64,000 nucleotides of DNA from Winogradskyella forsetii. Its GTDB lineage: Bacteria; Bacteroidota; Bacteroidia; Flavobacteriales; Flavobacteriaceae. The stretch covers positions 1,948,001-2,012,000 of the forward strand of contig NZ_CP053348.1 of the NCBI RefSeq assembly GCF_013394595.1, written 5' to 3'. Below are positions 36,106 through 45,795 of this stretch, piece by piece. The notes beneath the pieces are model-generated. The model was not told the DNA's origin, searched no databases, and was given only the letters and a program-made list of their open reading frames with translations. The position numbers were made by a program, and so were the translations under genes. Position 1 is the stretch's first letter. The number at the start of each line of letters is the position of its first letter.

Positions 36106-37281
36106 TTAAAACGCTTCAGCAATACCAAAATAAAACCCACTTTTACCAGATTCACCGAAACCAACATCGAAACGAAGGTTCAGGTTTTCGGCTTTGTCAA
36201 TAGTGAATCGTGCACCAGCGCCCACATTTGGTTTTAGGTTCTTGAATTGGAATTCATTCACATTGTGATAGACATCTCCAGTGCCGGCAAAGGCGACCAA
36301 ACCCCATCTTGAGTTTTCAAATTTCTTGCGGTATTCTACCTGAGTTGCCAAAAGATCGCGATCTACGTAGCGTCCTTCTTGATAGCCTCGCATAATATCC
36401 TTGCCGCCAAAAAACGAATATTCTGAAAAGGGCAAGTCACCACGTGAAAATTGCCCAAGCACTTGAAAGGCTAAAATATCTTTGTTCTTTTTTGAAACAC
36501 TTATATAGCGTCTTAAATCGAAACGTGTGAGATTGAAGATATCCGTACCGCCCAATACCTTATCGTATTTGCCGTGGGTTAATTCAAAATACCAACCATC
36601 TTCCGCATTTAAAATATTGCTTCTGCTATCGTAAAGCATAGCCACCTCTGCGCCTACTGATGTAGAGCCATCAAATCCATTGGGTTGATTTTGGGCGATG
36701 AGGCCATCGGGTTCGAATTCGGTTTTAAAAATGTGGTTGTATCTAAAGCCTGCACCGACAAATAGATACCTAAAGAACATGCGTTTTAGAAAAATGGGTT
36801 CTAAAAGAAACTGATAGTAATCGTATTGCTCTTCGTTCCTAATTGGTGTTTCTGCACCTATGCCATAGTACAAGCGTGGGTAATTTTGAAATAACAAATT
36901 CCCTTCTATCACCCATTTTTCTTGATTTGTAAAGACTTCGAATCCTGAATACAAAAAAAATTGACTGTTAAGCGTGTATTGCAAGGTCATGGGCATGTTA
37001 GAGACTCGTGTTTCGTCGCCACTGCCATCAAATTTAAACAGGTATTTTGCGCCCGTACCAAAGGCAAAATTAGTTTCTGGCTTATAGGTGAACACTGGTG
37101 CCGCTATAAACTTCTGTACATATAGTGTGGAATCGCGTGCGGCCTTCTTTTTATTGGGATAAAAGGTGAAAATCTCCTTGAGTTTATCAATGGTTTGGGC
37201 CTGTACCACTGTAGATGACAAACAAATGGTGACAACCAATAGCCATCTGAGTCCTAATTTAGTGCGTCTATATTTGAACAT
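36106..37281 (-). CDS. BamA/Omp85-family outer-membrane barrel protein
   Basis: 391 residues with a signal peptide (ending VVQAQ). The rest is an outer-membrane beta-barrel with no POTRA domains: alternating hydrophobic strands and the Omp85 motif GGKDIMRGYQEGRYVDR (the RGY/RGF motif) in the last third, ending in the aromatic-rich strand GFYFGIAEAF, with the usual C-terminal Phe. It resembles stand-alone surface-antigen (D15) domain proteins of Bacteroidota rather than BamA, which is about 800 residues. Probably an outer-membrane protein of unknown cargo. Confidence 0.85.
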   Translation of the reverse strand: MFKYRRTKLGLRWLLVVTICLSSTVVQAQTIDKLKEIFTFYPNKKKAARDSTLYVQKFIAAPVFTYKPETNFAFGTGAKYLFKFDGSGDETRVSNMPMTLQYTLNSQFFLYSGFEVFTNQEKWVIEGNLLFQNYPRLYYGIGAETPIRNEEQYDYYQFLLEPIFLKRMFFRYLFVGAGFRYNHIFKTEFEPDGLIAQNQPNGFDGSTSVGAEVAMLYDSRSNILNAEDGWYFELTHGKYDKVLGGTDIFNLTRFDLRRYISVSKKNKDILAFQVLGQFSRGDLPFSEYSFFGGKDIMRGYQEGRYVDRDLLATQVEYRKKFENSRWGLVAFAGTGDVYHNVNEFQFKNLKPNVGAGARFTIDKAENLNLRFDVGFGESGKSGFYFGIAEAF

Positions 37282-37519
37282 GTAAAATTCTGTTAGAAAG
37301 GTGCTAGATGCCTATGGCAAAAAGTTCCGAAAATAAATGTGCGAAATTAGTCAATTTAAACTGCCCTATTTGGTTTTTAGTTGTCTTTTTATGGCTTGTA
37401 TACGTGGAAAATAAGCATCGTTTAATTGGCTATTTAATGCCGTGCATAATCCTATTGCTATACTTCGACCATGCTGAGTGCTAGCGACAGGCTGGTTATA
37501 GGACAATTGCAAGCATTGA

Positions 37520-38314
37520 TTAATCTTCGTTTTTGGCTTTCAATTTTAAAATCGCGGCTTTAAGATCTTCAAATTCCGTATAGCCACTAGCGATGTTATA
37601 CAATTTGTCCTTGTGTCTATAGATAACCGATGGAAATCCACGAACGCCCAATTGCCTGCTTTTTGTAAAATCGGCTTGGGTAGCCAGCTTCATGCTCTCA
37701 GAGGTAAATTTATCGCTAAAGTTCTCAAAATCGATATCGAGGGTTTCGCAAATCACTTGATAGAAATCCACTTGCTTAGGATCTTTGGATTTGGTGTAGA
37801 AATAATGTTGTACCAGTTCATAGAACGCCAAGGTTTTTTCGGGTGCTAGGGTTCTTGCGGTGATTACGGCTCTGCAGGCGGGTTCGGTATCGTAATTGAA
37901 TTCGTCTTTTTCGAATAGCTCATAACTAAAAGGTTGCCCAGATTTTTCGTGCACTTGCTGCCAGTGGTGTTCTAGAAAACGCTTAAAGGAGCTATCCCAT
38001 GCTTCCCCTCCACCAGGTCTTAAGCCGCCCATAATGAGATTGAAGGGTATGTGCTTTTGCGTGGCGTAGCGTTGTAAAGCGTTTATCTGTGGCGAAATTC
38101 CCCAACACCAGCTGCACATTGGATCACCAATATAGAAGAGTTCCTCATCGTCGTTCCATGCTATGGTTTTGTTGTTGTCTTCAAAATCGGGTATTTCGCA
38201 AAGCCCAGTTATGGAATCGCATTGCACTTGTATCTTATGGTCTTGACTCATCGTTTTAGAATGGTAACTAAGGGTTAGTAAAATTATAAAGATGTACTTC
38301 ATTAACATTTGCAT
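37520..38314 (-). CDS. DsbA-family (FrnE-like) thioredoxin-fold protein
   Basis: 264 residues. It has a possible signal peptide (first ~23) and a thioredoxin-like DsbA fold with the redox motif in FYIGDPMCSWCWGISPQINAL (C-x2-C type, CSWC). It is followed by the cis-Pro segment RGFPSVIYR and a long helical insert. This pattern is that of the FrnE/DsbA branch (2-hydroxychromene isomerase-like). It may act in the periplasm on disulphides. A piece of its coding sequence occurs in decayed form at 44541-44591. Confidence 0.85.
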   Translation of the reverse strand: MQMLMKYIFIILLTLSYHSKTMSQDHKIQVQCDSITGLCEIPDFEDNNKTIAWNDDEELFYIGDPMCSWCWGISPQINALQRYATQKHIPFNLIMGGLRPGGGEAWDSSFKRFLEHHWQQVHEKSGQPFSYELFEKDEFNYDTEPACRAVITARTLAPEKTLAFYELVQHYFYTKSKDPKQVDFYQVICETLDIDFENFSDKFTSESMKLATQADFTKSRQLGVRGFPSVIYRHKDKLYNIASGYTEFEDLKAAILKLKAKNED

Positions 38315-38537
38315 TAATTATAGTAAAGATACATAGTCTTTTTGAGATATGGGATTATTGAACTTGGACGATTAGACTATTTTTCTGTTGCTTGTTTTAA
38401 AAATACAAGGAAAACACCTCTGCTAATTTTTAAATGTTAGAAATGTGATAGACTCCTATTCCATTAGCTGTGCTTTTACACCTACCTACCGGTAGATTAT
38501 AGGACACTTTTAATAGTTGTATCGGGTTGATGAATGG

Positions 38538-39842
38538 TTAAAGAGCTAATGTTTTACTTTTTAAAAGCGTAAAATAGAACGTCGTCCCTAAGCCCTCCTG
38601 GCTCTCTAACCAAATAGAACCATTATAATAGTTAACGATTCTTTTAACAATAGAAAGTCCAATACCTGAAGAGGCGCTAGTACTTTCGAGTTTGGTAAAC
38701 ACTTTAAATATTTTATCGAAATAATCCGATTTAATACCAATTCCGTTGTCTTTTACAAAAAATTCAAAAGCGTCCGTTTTCTCTGTACAACCAATTTCGA
38801 TTAGGCCTTTATCTTTATGGGAATACTTTATGGCATTTTGTATTAAGTTTTGAAATATCTGCTTAAACCTCCAAGCATTACCGTATAAACTTGGCAAGTT
38901 ATCTTGAATAGTAATGGTTATGTATTTTGGAACTAACAAAGTCTGTATCACTTCAGCTAACATAAGGTTAAAGTCGATCTCATGATTTTCTGACTCTAGC
39001 CTATCAACCGTAGAATAGTCTAAAACACCTTTTATTAAATTATCCATTTTCTCTACATTGAATAACGCAAGATGTAATGGTTGTATATCCATTTCATCGC
39101 TACTGTCCTTGTGATCATTGATAAACCACGTAATCAAGGTATGAATGTTTATTAGCGGTGCTTTTAAATCGTGAGATACCACATGTGCATACTCGTTTAA
39201 TTGCTCATTTTGACGTGATAAATCTATCAGTAGTTTTTCTCGCTTCTTATCTTGTGCACTTATACGTTCTTCATTTTCCTTTCTTTGAATAACGTTAACC
39301 AACATATTGGCATACACAAAAAGAATTTCCTTTTCGTTTTCGGCATATTTATTAATTTTTTTAACAGCATCAAAGCCTACAAACCCAATTAACTCATTAT
39401 TTTTAATTTTTGGAATGGCAATTAAGCTTTTAATGCCTTGAGGCTCTAAAACTGCACGCAAGCCATTTTCTCCATCATGAGGAAGAAGGCTCACATCTTC
39501 AATAAAAAATACGTCGCCTTTTTTGTGTGCCTCTACCCATTGTGGTATATATTCAATGGGGACATTTTGTAAATTATTTATTTCTGGCGCTATACCTTCG
39601 GCGCACCACTCATACGTATTGGATGTGGTGTTGTTTACCAAATCATAAGAAAAAATATAACTTCTGTCTGCCTCTACAAACTCTCCCATTTGCTTTAAAG
39701 ACTCTTGAATAAGTTTATCTATATCCGATAGATCGGCATTTATATAGGTTGTAGAAATGCTAATTAATAAATCTTGAAAACGTAACTGTCTTTCTATAAT
39801 TCTATCCTTATTAGTCTTGTCTTTGTTTTTGTTGGTCTCCAT
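38538..39842 (-). CDS. GAF-domain sensor histidine kinase
   Basis: 434 residues and no membrane helix, so a soluble kinase. Residues about 20-195 form a GAF-type sensor domain (ISTTYINADLSDIDKLIQ...). HisKA follows with the phosphorylated His in YAHVVSHDLKAPLINIH, then HATPase_c with the N box NLIQNAIKYS, the G1 box DNGIGI and the G2 box SSGIGLSIVKRIV. No response regulator gene is adjacent, so its partner lies elsewhere. The ligand of the GAF domain cannot be read. Confidence 0.92.
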   Translation of the reverse strand: METNKNKDKTNKDRIIERQLRFQDLLISISTTYINADLSDIDKLIQESLKQMGEFVEADRSYIFSYDLVNNTTSNTYEWCAEGIAPEINNLQNVPIEYIPQWVEAHKKGDVFFIEDVSLLPHDGENGLRAVLEPQGIKSLIAIPKIKNNELIGFVGFDAVKKINKYAENEKEILFVYANMLVNVIQRKENEERISAQDKKREKLLIDLSRQNEQLNEYAHVVSHDLKAPLINIHTLITWFINDHKDSSDEMDIQPLHLALFNVEKMDNLIKGVLDYSTVDRLESENHEIDFNLMLAEVIQTLLVPKYITITIQDNLPSLYGNAWRFKQIFQNLIQNAIKYSHKDKGLIEIGCTEKTDAFEFFVKDNGIGIKSDYFDKIFKVFTKLESTSASSGIGLSIVKRIVNYYNGSIWLESQEGLGTTFYFTLLKSKTLAL

Positions 39843-40066
39843 AACTGGTAAAGTCGATTTAACTATAGTCTCTTAGGTTTATTATTAATAAAAGCGGCGT
39901 TAAATTTACAAAGTATTATGAGAAGATAATTATTTAGAATCAGAAATAATTTGAGGTTATTATGATGTACGCGTTAAAAGTAAGTTTGAAACTGAATTTG
40001 AATTATTTATGCATTTTGATAGGTGTCCATTATATTTTTAGTTTATTTGTTTTCCAATCTATTGCT

Positions 40067-42160
40067 ATGTTTACAAAAACCATCCAACAATTTGCCTTAG
40101 TCCTATTTATTTTATGTAGTCTTAGTACTTGTTATGCCCAGATTAAAGTCGGTAACACCCCAAATTGGGTGGTCAATCAGAGTTATGAGCAAAATCCAGA
40201 TATCGATTTAAAGGAAATTTCATTCGGCTTACTCACCTTATTAAGCGATGAGCAAATTCATATTCCTAAAGAAGAACGTTATATCCGTATTGTTAGAAAA
40301 ATTACGGATAATGTTGGTGTGCAAGATGGCTCTATGATTTCCATTAATTATGATCCCACCTATCAGCAATTGTTATTACATAACGTCACTGTGATTAGAA
40401 ACGGAAAGCAGATGAACAAGCTTAATGTTAATGATTTTCAGACCATACGGCAAGAGTCTAATTCCGAAAGTTACATTTACGATGGAAGTCTCAATGCCGT
40501 AAATAATTTAGCAGATATCCGCAATGGTGATATTTTAGATATAAGCTATTCTATTAAGGGATTTAATCCTATTGTTGGGAACCATTTTTCGGGTGCCACC
40601 ACGCTAAACGATTTTCAACCTGTAGGCAAAATCAACTACTATATTATTGCGGAGAACCCATTACAGTATAAAACTTTGAATTCCGAGAGTGCCCCCAAGA
40701 TTGGGAGTTACAAGGGTTACAAAACATACAATTGGGAATCTACCTTAACCGAAAAGCCCCTTTTTGAAGATAATATGCCTAGTTGGTATTTACCTTATGA
40801 ACACTTATTTGTTTCGGACTATAAGGATTGGAATGCCGTAGTTAATTGGGCATTGGGAATATATGAAACTGATCTACAATTATCAACGGCCTTAAAAGCA
40901 AAAATAGAACAGATCCAAAAGAATTGGGAAGATGAAGGTGATCGTATTACGGCAACCTTAAAATTTGTTCAAAATGAAATTAGATATCTCGGTTTAGAAT
41001 CTGGTATTGGCGCTTATAAACCATTTTCGCCCAATAAGATACTCGAGCAGCGCTTTGGTGATTGCAAAGACAAAAGTTATCTCATGGTGACCATGTTACG
41101 TCATATGGGTATTGAGGCTTACCCTGTACTCGTTAACTCACTTTTGGGAGAATCCTTGCATCAGTTTTTACCATCTCCCAATGTATTTGATCACGTGGTT
41201 GTAAAAGTTGTGGATAGTGATAATGAGCCTTTCTTTTATGATCCGACCTTTAGTAATCAATTTGGTAACTATAGCTCAGTGTCATTTCCAGATTATGGGA
41301 AGGTTTTAGTGATTAAGGACGGCGTGTCAACATTGGAACAAATTGTAAACAATGACAAGAGTTTAGTAGAGGTTTTTGATATATTCGAATTACCAACCGT
41401 TGGCGGTCCAGCAATGTTAAGAGTTATGACGTCCTATAAAGGTGCTGAAGCTGATATTATGAGAAGACGTTATAAATCTAGCAGTTTATCGACCATCCGC
41501 GACGAGTTTAAAAGCTATTATGACAACCTTTATAATGGTGTAGAAGTTATAGAAGATCCTACATTTGATGATGATAGTATTTATAATAAAATAATTGTAG
41601 AAGAGTTCTATAAAATCAATGATATATGGGAGCCACTGGTTGGCAATGAGAAAAATATAGCTGTAAATTTTGCACCATACAGTATTCTAGATGTTTTTCT
41701 CTCCCCTAATGAGAAAACTCGAAAAACACCTTTTGCGCTATTTTATCCCACACACAAAAAACATAATATTACCGTTAAGCTACCGAATCGCTGGGGTGTT
41801 GAGAAAGATAACATCAAAGTGAACTCTAAAAGTTTTGATTTTTCGATGGCCAGTAAATTGGATGGATCGGGAAGGACGCTTTATCTCAACTATGAATATC
41901 AAAATAAAAATAGTTTTGTAGCCCCTGAAGATTTTGAAGATTATTACTCCAAAAATAAAGCGGTTGAAAACATACTATCCTATTATATTTATATCCCTAA
42001 AAGTGAAGCGAGCAATAAACCCATTTACAATACTTTGGGCCCTGACACTGATGACCTGGTCTCAAGTATAGCTACCATATTTTATTGGGTTTTTGCTATC
42101 GTTATCATCATTGTTATTGGTCTGGTAGTCTTTGTAATTAAAAGAAATAAAAAGGGTTAA
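40067..42160 (+). CDS. DUF3857 and transglutaminase-like domain protein
   Basis: 697 residues from the ATG at 40067, which directly starts a signal peptide (MFTKTIQQFALVLFILCSLSTCYAQ); an ATG 35 codons upstream would bury it. Domains: DUF3857 (about 35-250), transglutaminase-like core with Cys in FGDCKDKSYLM, His in VFDHVVVKV and Asp in FYDPTF, a DUF3858-like beta region, and a C-terminal membrane helix (IATIFYWVFAIVIIIVIGLVVFVI). Likely a membrane-anchored periplasmic protease-like enzyme. A frameshifted, internally deleted copy of its 3' end lies at 44251-44537. Confidence 0.9.
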   Translation: MFTKTIQQFALVLFILCSLSTCYAQIKVGNTPNWVVNQSYEQNPDIDLKEISFGLLTLLSDEQIHIPKEERYIRIVRKITDNVGVQDGSMISINYDPTYQQLLLHNVTVIRNGKQMNKLNVNDFQTIRQESNSESYIYDGSLNAVNNLADIRNGDILDISYSIKGFNPIVGNHFSGATTLNDFQPVGKINYYIIAENPLQYKTLNSESAPKIGSYKGYKTYNWESTLTEKPLFEDNMPSWYLPYEHLFVSDYKDWNAVVNWALGIYETDLQLSTALKAKIEQIQKNWEDEGDRITATLKFVQNEIRYLGLESGIGAYKPFSPNKILEQRFGDCKDKSYLMVTMLRHMGIEAYPVLVNSLLGESLHQFLPSPNVFDHVVVKVVDSDNEPFFYDPTFSNQFGNYSSVSFPDYGKVLVIKDGVSTLEQIVNNDKSLVEVFDIFELPTVGGPAMLRVMTSYKGAEADIMRRRYKSSSLSTIRDEFKSYYDNLYNGVEVIEDPTFDDDSIYNKIIVEEFYKINDIWEPLVGNEKNIAVNFAPYSILDVFLSPNEKTRKTPFALFYPTHKKHNITVKLPNRWGVEKDNIKVNSKSFDFSMASKLDGSGRTLYLNYEYQNKNSFVAPEDFEDYYSKNKAVENILSYYIYIPKSEASNKPIYNTLGPDTDDLVSSIATIFYWVFAIVIIIVIGLVVFVIKRNKKG

Positions 42161-42263
42161 GTCATAATAGTTTTAGGTTTTAGGGCTTTGCTCTACGCAC
42201 TGGGCATTCGTTTATTATTTTGATATTGAAGACTTCAGAAATCTTGTCAACTCGGTTTCGTAG

Positions 42264-42482
42264 AAAGAGTGTTTATTTGTTGCTGACAATGGGTATTTGA
42301 CCGCTGAAGTAGATGGTTCTGTAACCAATGAAATTGAACTACCAACAGGTGGTGCTGACGGGCAAGTGCTTAAGATCGATGGCGCTGGTAACTATGCTTG
42401 GATTGATTTACCAACTGGTGGCGGAAGTACTGCGCCAAGTGTGATTACAGCTAATAGTAATTTTTATATGCGGAAGCCTTAG
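42264..42482 (+). pseudogene. Fragment of a repeat-type surface or tail-fibre protein
   Basis: An open stretch after a TAG (42261-42263), with no start codon, encoding a segment of the form VADNGYLTAEVDGSVTNEIELPTGG...DGQVLKIDGAGNYAWIDLPTGGGSTAPSV. That text resembles the repeated stalk regions of large Bacteroidota surface and phage-fibre proteins (xxGTDGQVLKTDGAGNYxWxD). It runs into the 3' end of the GreA/B gene on the other strand. I read it as a degraded relic, not a gene. Confidence 0.6.
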
Positions 42483-42976
42483 TTGTAGTTAATTTCCAAA
42501 ATCTCAATCGTTCTTACTTCAGATCCCAGTTTAAAATCAACGGTGTCGCCCACTTTTTTACCAGTGATTGCCATAGCAATAGGCGCTACAAAGGCTATTT
42601 TTTGTTGGGTGACATCGGCTTCATCCACACCCACAATCTGAAATTGCTGCAGAATACCGTTCATCTTTAATTTTACATGGGCACCAAATCTTATTTCGTT
42701 TTTGGGTTGTTCTTTCGGGTTGATGATTCTTGCCGAGGCCATGCGCTCCAGCAATAAGCCCATTTTGCCGTCTATAACTGCCAAATCCCTTCGTCGTTGC
42801 TGCTCATCGGTAGTTTTTAAACTGCTCCGCTCCTGCTCCAAGGCTTCTTTTTCAGCTTTTAACTGCTGTATGCCATTAGGGGTCACGTAATTTATGGTGG
42901 TAGATGGCAAGGCTGCCCTTGGTGGTATAATTGGGGTTTCTTCCTGATCGTCTTCTTTTACAAATCCTCTGCTCAT
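42479..42976 (-). CDS. GreA/GreB-type transcription elongation factor
   Basis: 165 residues. N-terminal coiled coil with QQLKAEKEALEQERSSLKTTDEQQRRRDLAVIDGKMGLLLERMASARII, and a C-terminal FKBP-like domain (IRFGAHVKLKMNGILQQFQIVGVDEADVTQQKIAFVAPIAMAITGKKVGDTVDF). The pattern MSRGFVKEDDQEExPxxPPR at the start is that of a GreB-like family in Bacteroidota; I therefore start at 42976, although ATGs at 42985 and 42994 are in frame. It would stimulate transcript cleavage by backtracked RNA polymerase. Confidence 0.85.
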   Translation of the reverse strand: MSRGFVKEDDQEETPIIPPRAALPSTTINYVTPNGIQQLKAEKEALEQERSSLKTTDEQQRRRDLAVIDGKMGLLLERMASARIINPKEQPKNEIRFGAHVKLKMNGILQQFQIVGVDEADVTQQKIAFVAPIAMAITGKKVGDTVDFKLGSEVRTIEILEINYN

Positions 42977-43347
42977 AGTTTTCATTTGATACAACTAAAG
43001 ATACAATAATTCAGGCATTTTAATTTTAGGTCATCTTTTATCGTGATTGATTGACAGCCATTTTAAGTATTTGAAAATGTTGGACGTCTTAATATGCCTT
43101 GGCTTTGACTATAGTGAATTTAACATACTCAGAACCAATGGGATTATTTCATGACTTTAATTGAAGCTTCTTATTTTTACGCTATCTTGCAAATTAGTTA
43201 ATTAATAATTTATAGTATCAAAGCAGGTGTTGATTACTTGCTTGGGTCTCATAGCACAAAATTAATCCTATCGAAAATAAAAAGCTCACCTTAGAATCCC
43301 TCTTAGAACTAGATTTCAATACCATAATATGGATAGCGGCACCCGTT
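42977..43347 (+). other. Intergenic region with promoter of the sterol-desaturase-like gene
   Basis: A -33 TTG (43161-43163), 19 bp, then a -7-like TATCTTGC (43183-43190, one mismatch to TAnnTTTG) stand about 160 bp before the first ATG of the gene. Together they form the best promoter in this gap. Nothing else is seen. Confidence 0.5.
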
Positions 43348-44163
43348 ATGTTCGCCCTCGTCGCTCTTGAATACTATCTGTCCGTAAAACAAAAAAGAAA
43401 ATTATATCATGGCAAGGATTTTTTGGCTTCTGCCACTATAGGCTTTGGCAATCTGTTTGTTAATGCTTTAACCAAAGTTGGTATATTTTATATTGTAGTA
43501 ATATGCTATAATTTAACACCATGGCGTATTCCGCATACTTGGTGGTCCTATCTGTTGTGCTTTATATGCCTAGACTTAGTTAGGTATTGGTCGCATAGAA
43601 TTTCTCACTTCCAGCGATTTTGGTGGTCAACGCATGTGGTGCATCACAGTTCGGAATATTATAATTTTTCAACCTCTTTTCGGTTGTCTTGGGTACAAAA
43701 TCTTAAGATTGTATTCTTTTTGCCTGTTATAATGTTAAGTTTTGATCCTGTTGTGTTTATTATAGTTCACCAATTGGAGATTCTTTACCAATTTTGGATC
43801 CACACGGAATATATACGTAAACTACCACAACCTATTGAGTATGTTTTTGTAACGCCATCGCATCATCGGGTGCATCATGCCACAAATGAAGATTATATTG
43901 ACAAAAATTTTGGTTCTACCTTAATTATATGGGATCGTATGTTTGGCACCTTCAAAGCTGAAAAAGAACAGGCCATATATGGTATTACAAAGCCAGTAAA
44001 TTCATTTAATCCTGTTTATTTGGTATTTCACGCTTGGGGTGATTTATTAAAGGATATTTGGAAGCGCCCTAAAATGACTTGGCAGATCCTTTTTGGAAGC
44101 CCTACGCTTTGGGAACGTGAGCAAATGGTATCTAAAGACAAGAAGCGTACAAAGAATGAGTAA
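43348..44163 (+). CDS. Sterol desaturase / fatty-acid hydroxylase family protein
   Basis: 271 residues as called. Membrane-bound di-iron oxygenase family: histidine clusters SHRISHF, HVVHHS and HHRVHHATNEDY (HxxxH, HxxHH, HxxHH) would bind two irons. The ATG at 43348 cuts the first membrane helix in half; the frame stays open back to a TAG at 43250 and encodes a natural extension (NPIENKKLTLESLLELDFNTIIWIAAPV). No ATG, GTG or TTG lies in that stretch, so the true start may be ATT or ATC (about 43257-43270). Substrate unknown; sterols are rare in these bacteria. Confidence 0.85.
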   Translation: MFALVALEYYLSVKQKRKLYHGKDFLASATIGFGNLFVNALTKVGIFYIVVICYNLTPWRIPHTWWSYLLCFICLDLVRYWSHRISHFQRFWWSTHVVHHSSEYYNFSTSFRLSWVQNLKIVFFLPVIMLSFDPVVFIIVHQLEILYQFWIHTEYIRKLPQPIEYVFVTPSHHRVHHATNEDYIDKNFGSTLIIWDRMFGTFKAEKEQAIYGITKPVNSFNPVYLVFHAWGDLLKDIWKRPKMTWQILFGSPTLWEREQMVSKDKKRTKNE

Positions 44164-44250
44164 GCTATTTGCTTTAGGTTAAAATGAACGAAATCCATTA
44201 TCTCGGAATGTAGCAATGAAAATTAAGCCTATAAAACTACTTTAGCCAAG

Positions 44251-44537
44251 CTTGAATTCACTGTTAAGCCTCAGAGTCGTTGGGGAGTTAAAAAAGATAA
44301 CATCAAATTGAGCTCTAAAAATTTTGATCTTTCGATGGCCAGTACGCTGGATGGATCGGGAAGGACGCTTTGCCTCAACTATAATATCAAAATAAACATA
44401 GCTATGTAGCCCCTGAAGATTTTGAAGCCTATTACTCCGAAAATAAAGAGGTTGAACAAATACTACCCTATTATAGGGTTGTCTTTAAAATTAAAAGAAA
44501 TAAAAAGCGCTAAGTAGTTATTGTTTTAGGGCTTTGC
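44251..44537 (+). pseudogene. Decayed copy of the 3' end of the transglutaminase gene
   Basis: Parallels 41765-42195 of the DUF3857/transglutaminase gene (RWGVxKDNIKxxSKxFDxSMASxLDGSGRTLxLNY) but with a one-base deletion in the TATGAATAT codons (here TATAATAT), a resulting stop, and a roughly 130-bp internal deletion. It even keeps the intergenic text after the stop (GGGCTTTGCTCTA). It is a non-functional partial duplication. Confidence 0.85.
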
Positions 44538-44540
44538 TCT

Positions 44541-44591
44541 AGATGGCCAATGAAACCCTCGGACGCCCAACTTCCTGCTTTTTGTAAAATC
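44541..44591 (-). pseudogene. 51-bp remnant of the dsbA-like gene
   Basis: Resembles 37621-37672 of the DsbA-like gene on the same strand, best over GACGCCCAA and CTGCTTTTTGTAAAATC. It directly follows the transglutaminase relic. Identity is roughly 75-80% by eye over 50 bp, so it is a likely rather than certain relic. Confidence 0.55.
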
Positions 44592-44659
44592 TAGTCTAGT
44601 TGATTAGTTTACTACAATAATTAGCAATGAAAACTACATATGATGGTTAATTTTGTAGT

Positions 44660-44935
44660 ATGAAATTCACGAGGTATTTTTCAAAGGTTTTAAAAGAACA
44701 AGGGACTCCGAACATCAACGTTGACCACTACCAACGGCTGCTAAATATTATTGTATTGGAGAATAAAATTGATTTATTATATAAATTGCAAAAGAGCAAT
44801 CATAGTAGACGTGGAGAGCGTATGTATCAACATGATATCAGTAACCTTCAATCGATATTAGATAGGCTAACCATGGAGAACAAGCCCGAAAACCTTTTGA
44901 AATATATGCTCAATGCGTCGCGATTTGAAAATTAA
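44660..44935 (+). CDS. Hypothetical 91-residue helical protein
   Basis: I do not recognise it. It is soluble, basic and largely helical (DHYQRLLNIIVLENKIDLLYKLQKSNHSRRGERMYQHDISNLQSILDRL). It precedes the SRAP gene by 12 bp on the same strand, so the two are probably co-transcribed. The ATG at 44660 is the only sensible start. The SRAP neighbour suggests, but does not show, a DNA-repair context. Confidence 0.6.
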   Translation: MKFTRYFSKVLKEQGTPNINVDHYQRLLNIIVLENKIDLLYKLQKSNHSRRGERMYQHDISNLQSILDRLTMENKPENLLKYMLNASRFEN

Positions 44936-44947
44936 CTATATTTGGAT

Positions 44948-45679
44948 ATGTGTTACGGAAAAGCATTGACAAAGTCAGAGGACGAGCTAAAAGAACAGTT
45001 GAATAACCGCTACGGCATCAATTTCGCCGTGCCCTCGGCATATAAACCCTACTATCACTTGAACGGTTTTACCCATGGTACTATCTATATCATACCTATG
45101 GATGACCCAGAGCATATATGTGCTGCGTCATGGGGAATGATTCCCGATTGGGCTGCACACGACCCTGAAACCTTTTGGAGAAAATCGAATACACTTAATG
45201 CACGGTCTGAAACCATTTTTGAAAAGCCCACGTTTAAAAACTCAGCAGATGACAAACGCTGTTTGATCCTTGCCGACGGTTTTTATGAACCGCACCACGA
45301 GAACGGTGTTGCACTGCCGTATTTCTGTTATCAACCGAGTAAAACATATCCCAAAGGAGATCTCTTCATGTTTGCTGGTCTATACAACAAACTAGATACC
45401 GAACTGTACACCGCAACTATATTGACAACGGAAGCAAACCCTTTCTTTGCAGAAGTGCATAATAAAAAGAAACGCATGCCATTGGTTTTAGCGGATGACC
45501 TTTTTGAGGATTGGCTAGATGCGGGTTTAAACTCCCAAACGCTATTAGAATTGATGGATTTTGGCTTTACAAATAAGGCATTTAAAGCGCATCCGGTAAG
45601 TAGGGATCTGTACAAAAAAGGGATTGATACCAATCAACCGTATATTACCGAAGCGGTCGATAAAGGCACTTTGTTTTAG
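44948..45679 (+). CDS. SRAP-domain protein (YedK/HMCES family)
   Basis: 243 residues. The start is the ATG at 44948, because the catalytic Cys must be residue 2 after Met removal (MCYGKA); a TTG two codons upstream is ignored. Motifs: NARSETIFEKPTF (the Asn and Glu of the active site), GFYEPH, and the C-terminal HxKRMPLVL. The protein cross-links to abasic sites in single-stranded DNA to shield them during replication. The small gene 12 bp upstream is probably in the same transcript. Confidence 0.93.
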   Translation: MCYGKALTKSEDELKEQLNNRYGINFAVPSAYKPYYHLNGFTHGTIYIIPMDDPEHICAASWGMIPDWAAHDPETFWRKSNTLNARSETIFEKPTFKNSADDKRCLILADGFYEPHHENGVALPYFCYQPSKTYPKGDLFMFAGLYNKLDTELYTATILTTEANPFFAEVHNKKKRMPLVLADDLFEDWLDAGLNSQTLLELMDFGFTNKAFKAHPVSRDLYKKGIDTNQPYITEAVDKGTLF

Positions 45680-45795
45680 TGTACTGTCATTTAAAATCCT
45701 AAATGATATTGCGTGTTGCCTGAATTTGTGCGTTGACGTTTTATAGAGTCCTTTTTAATGTAATGTTGTTTATACTTACCAGCAATGAGCTACGG

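Noticed and set aside
40067-42160. Longer start at 39962 for the transglutaminase protein
   Set aside because: The extra 35 residues would place a second hydrophobic helix ahead of a complete signal peptide.
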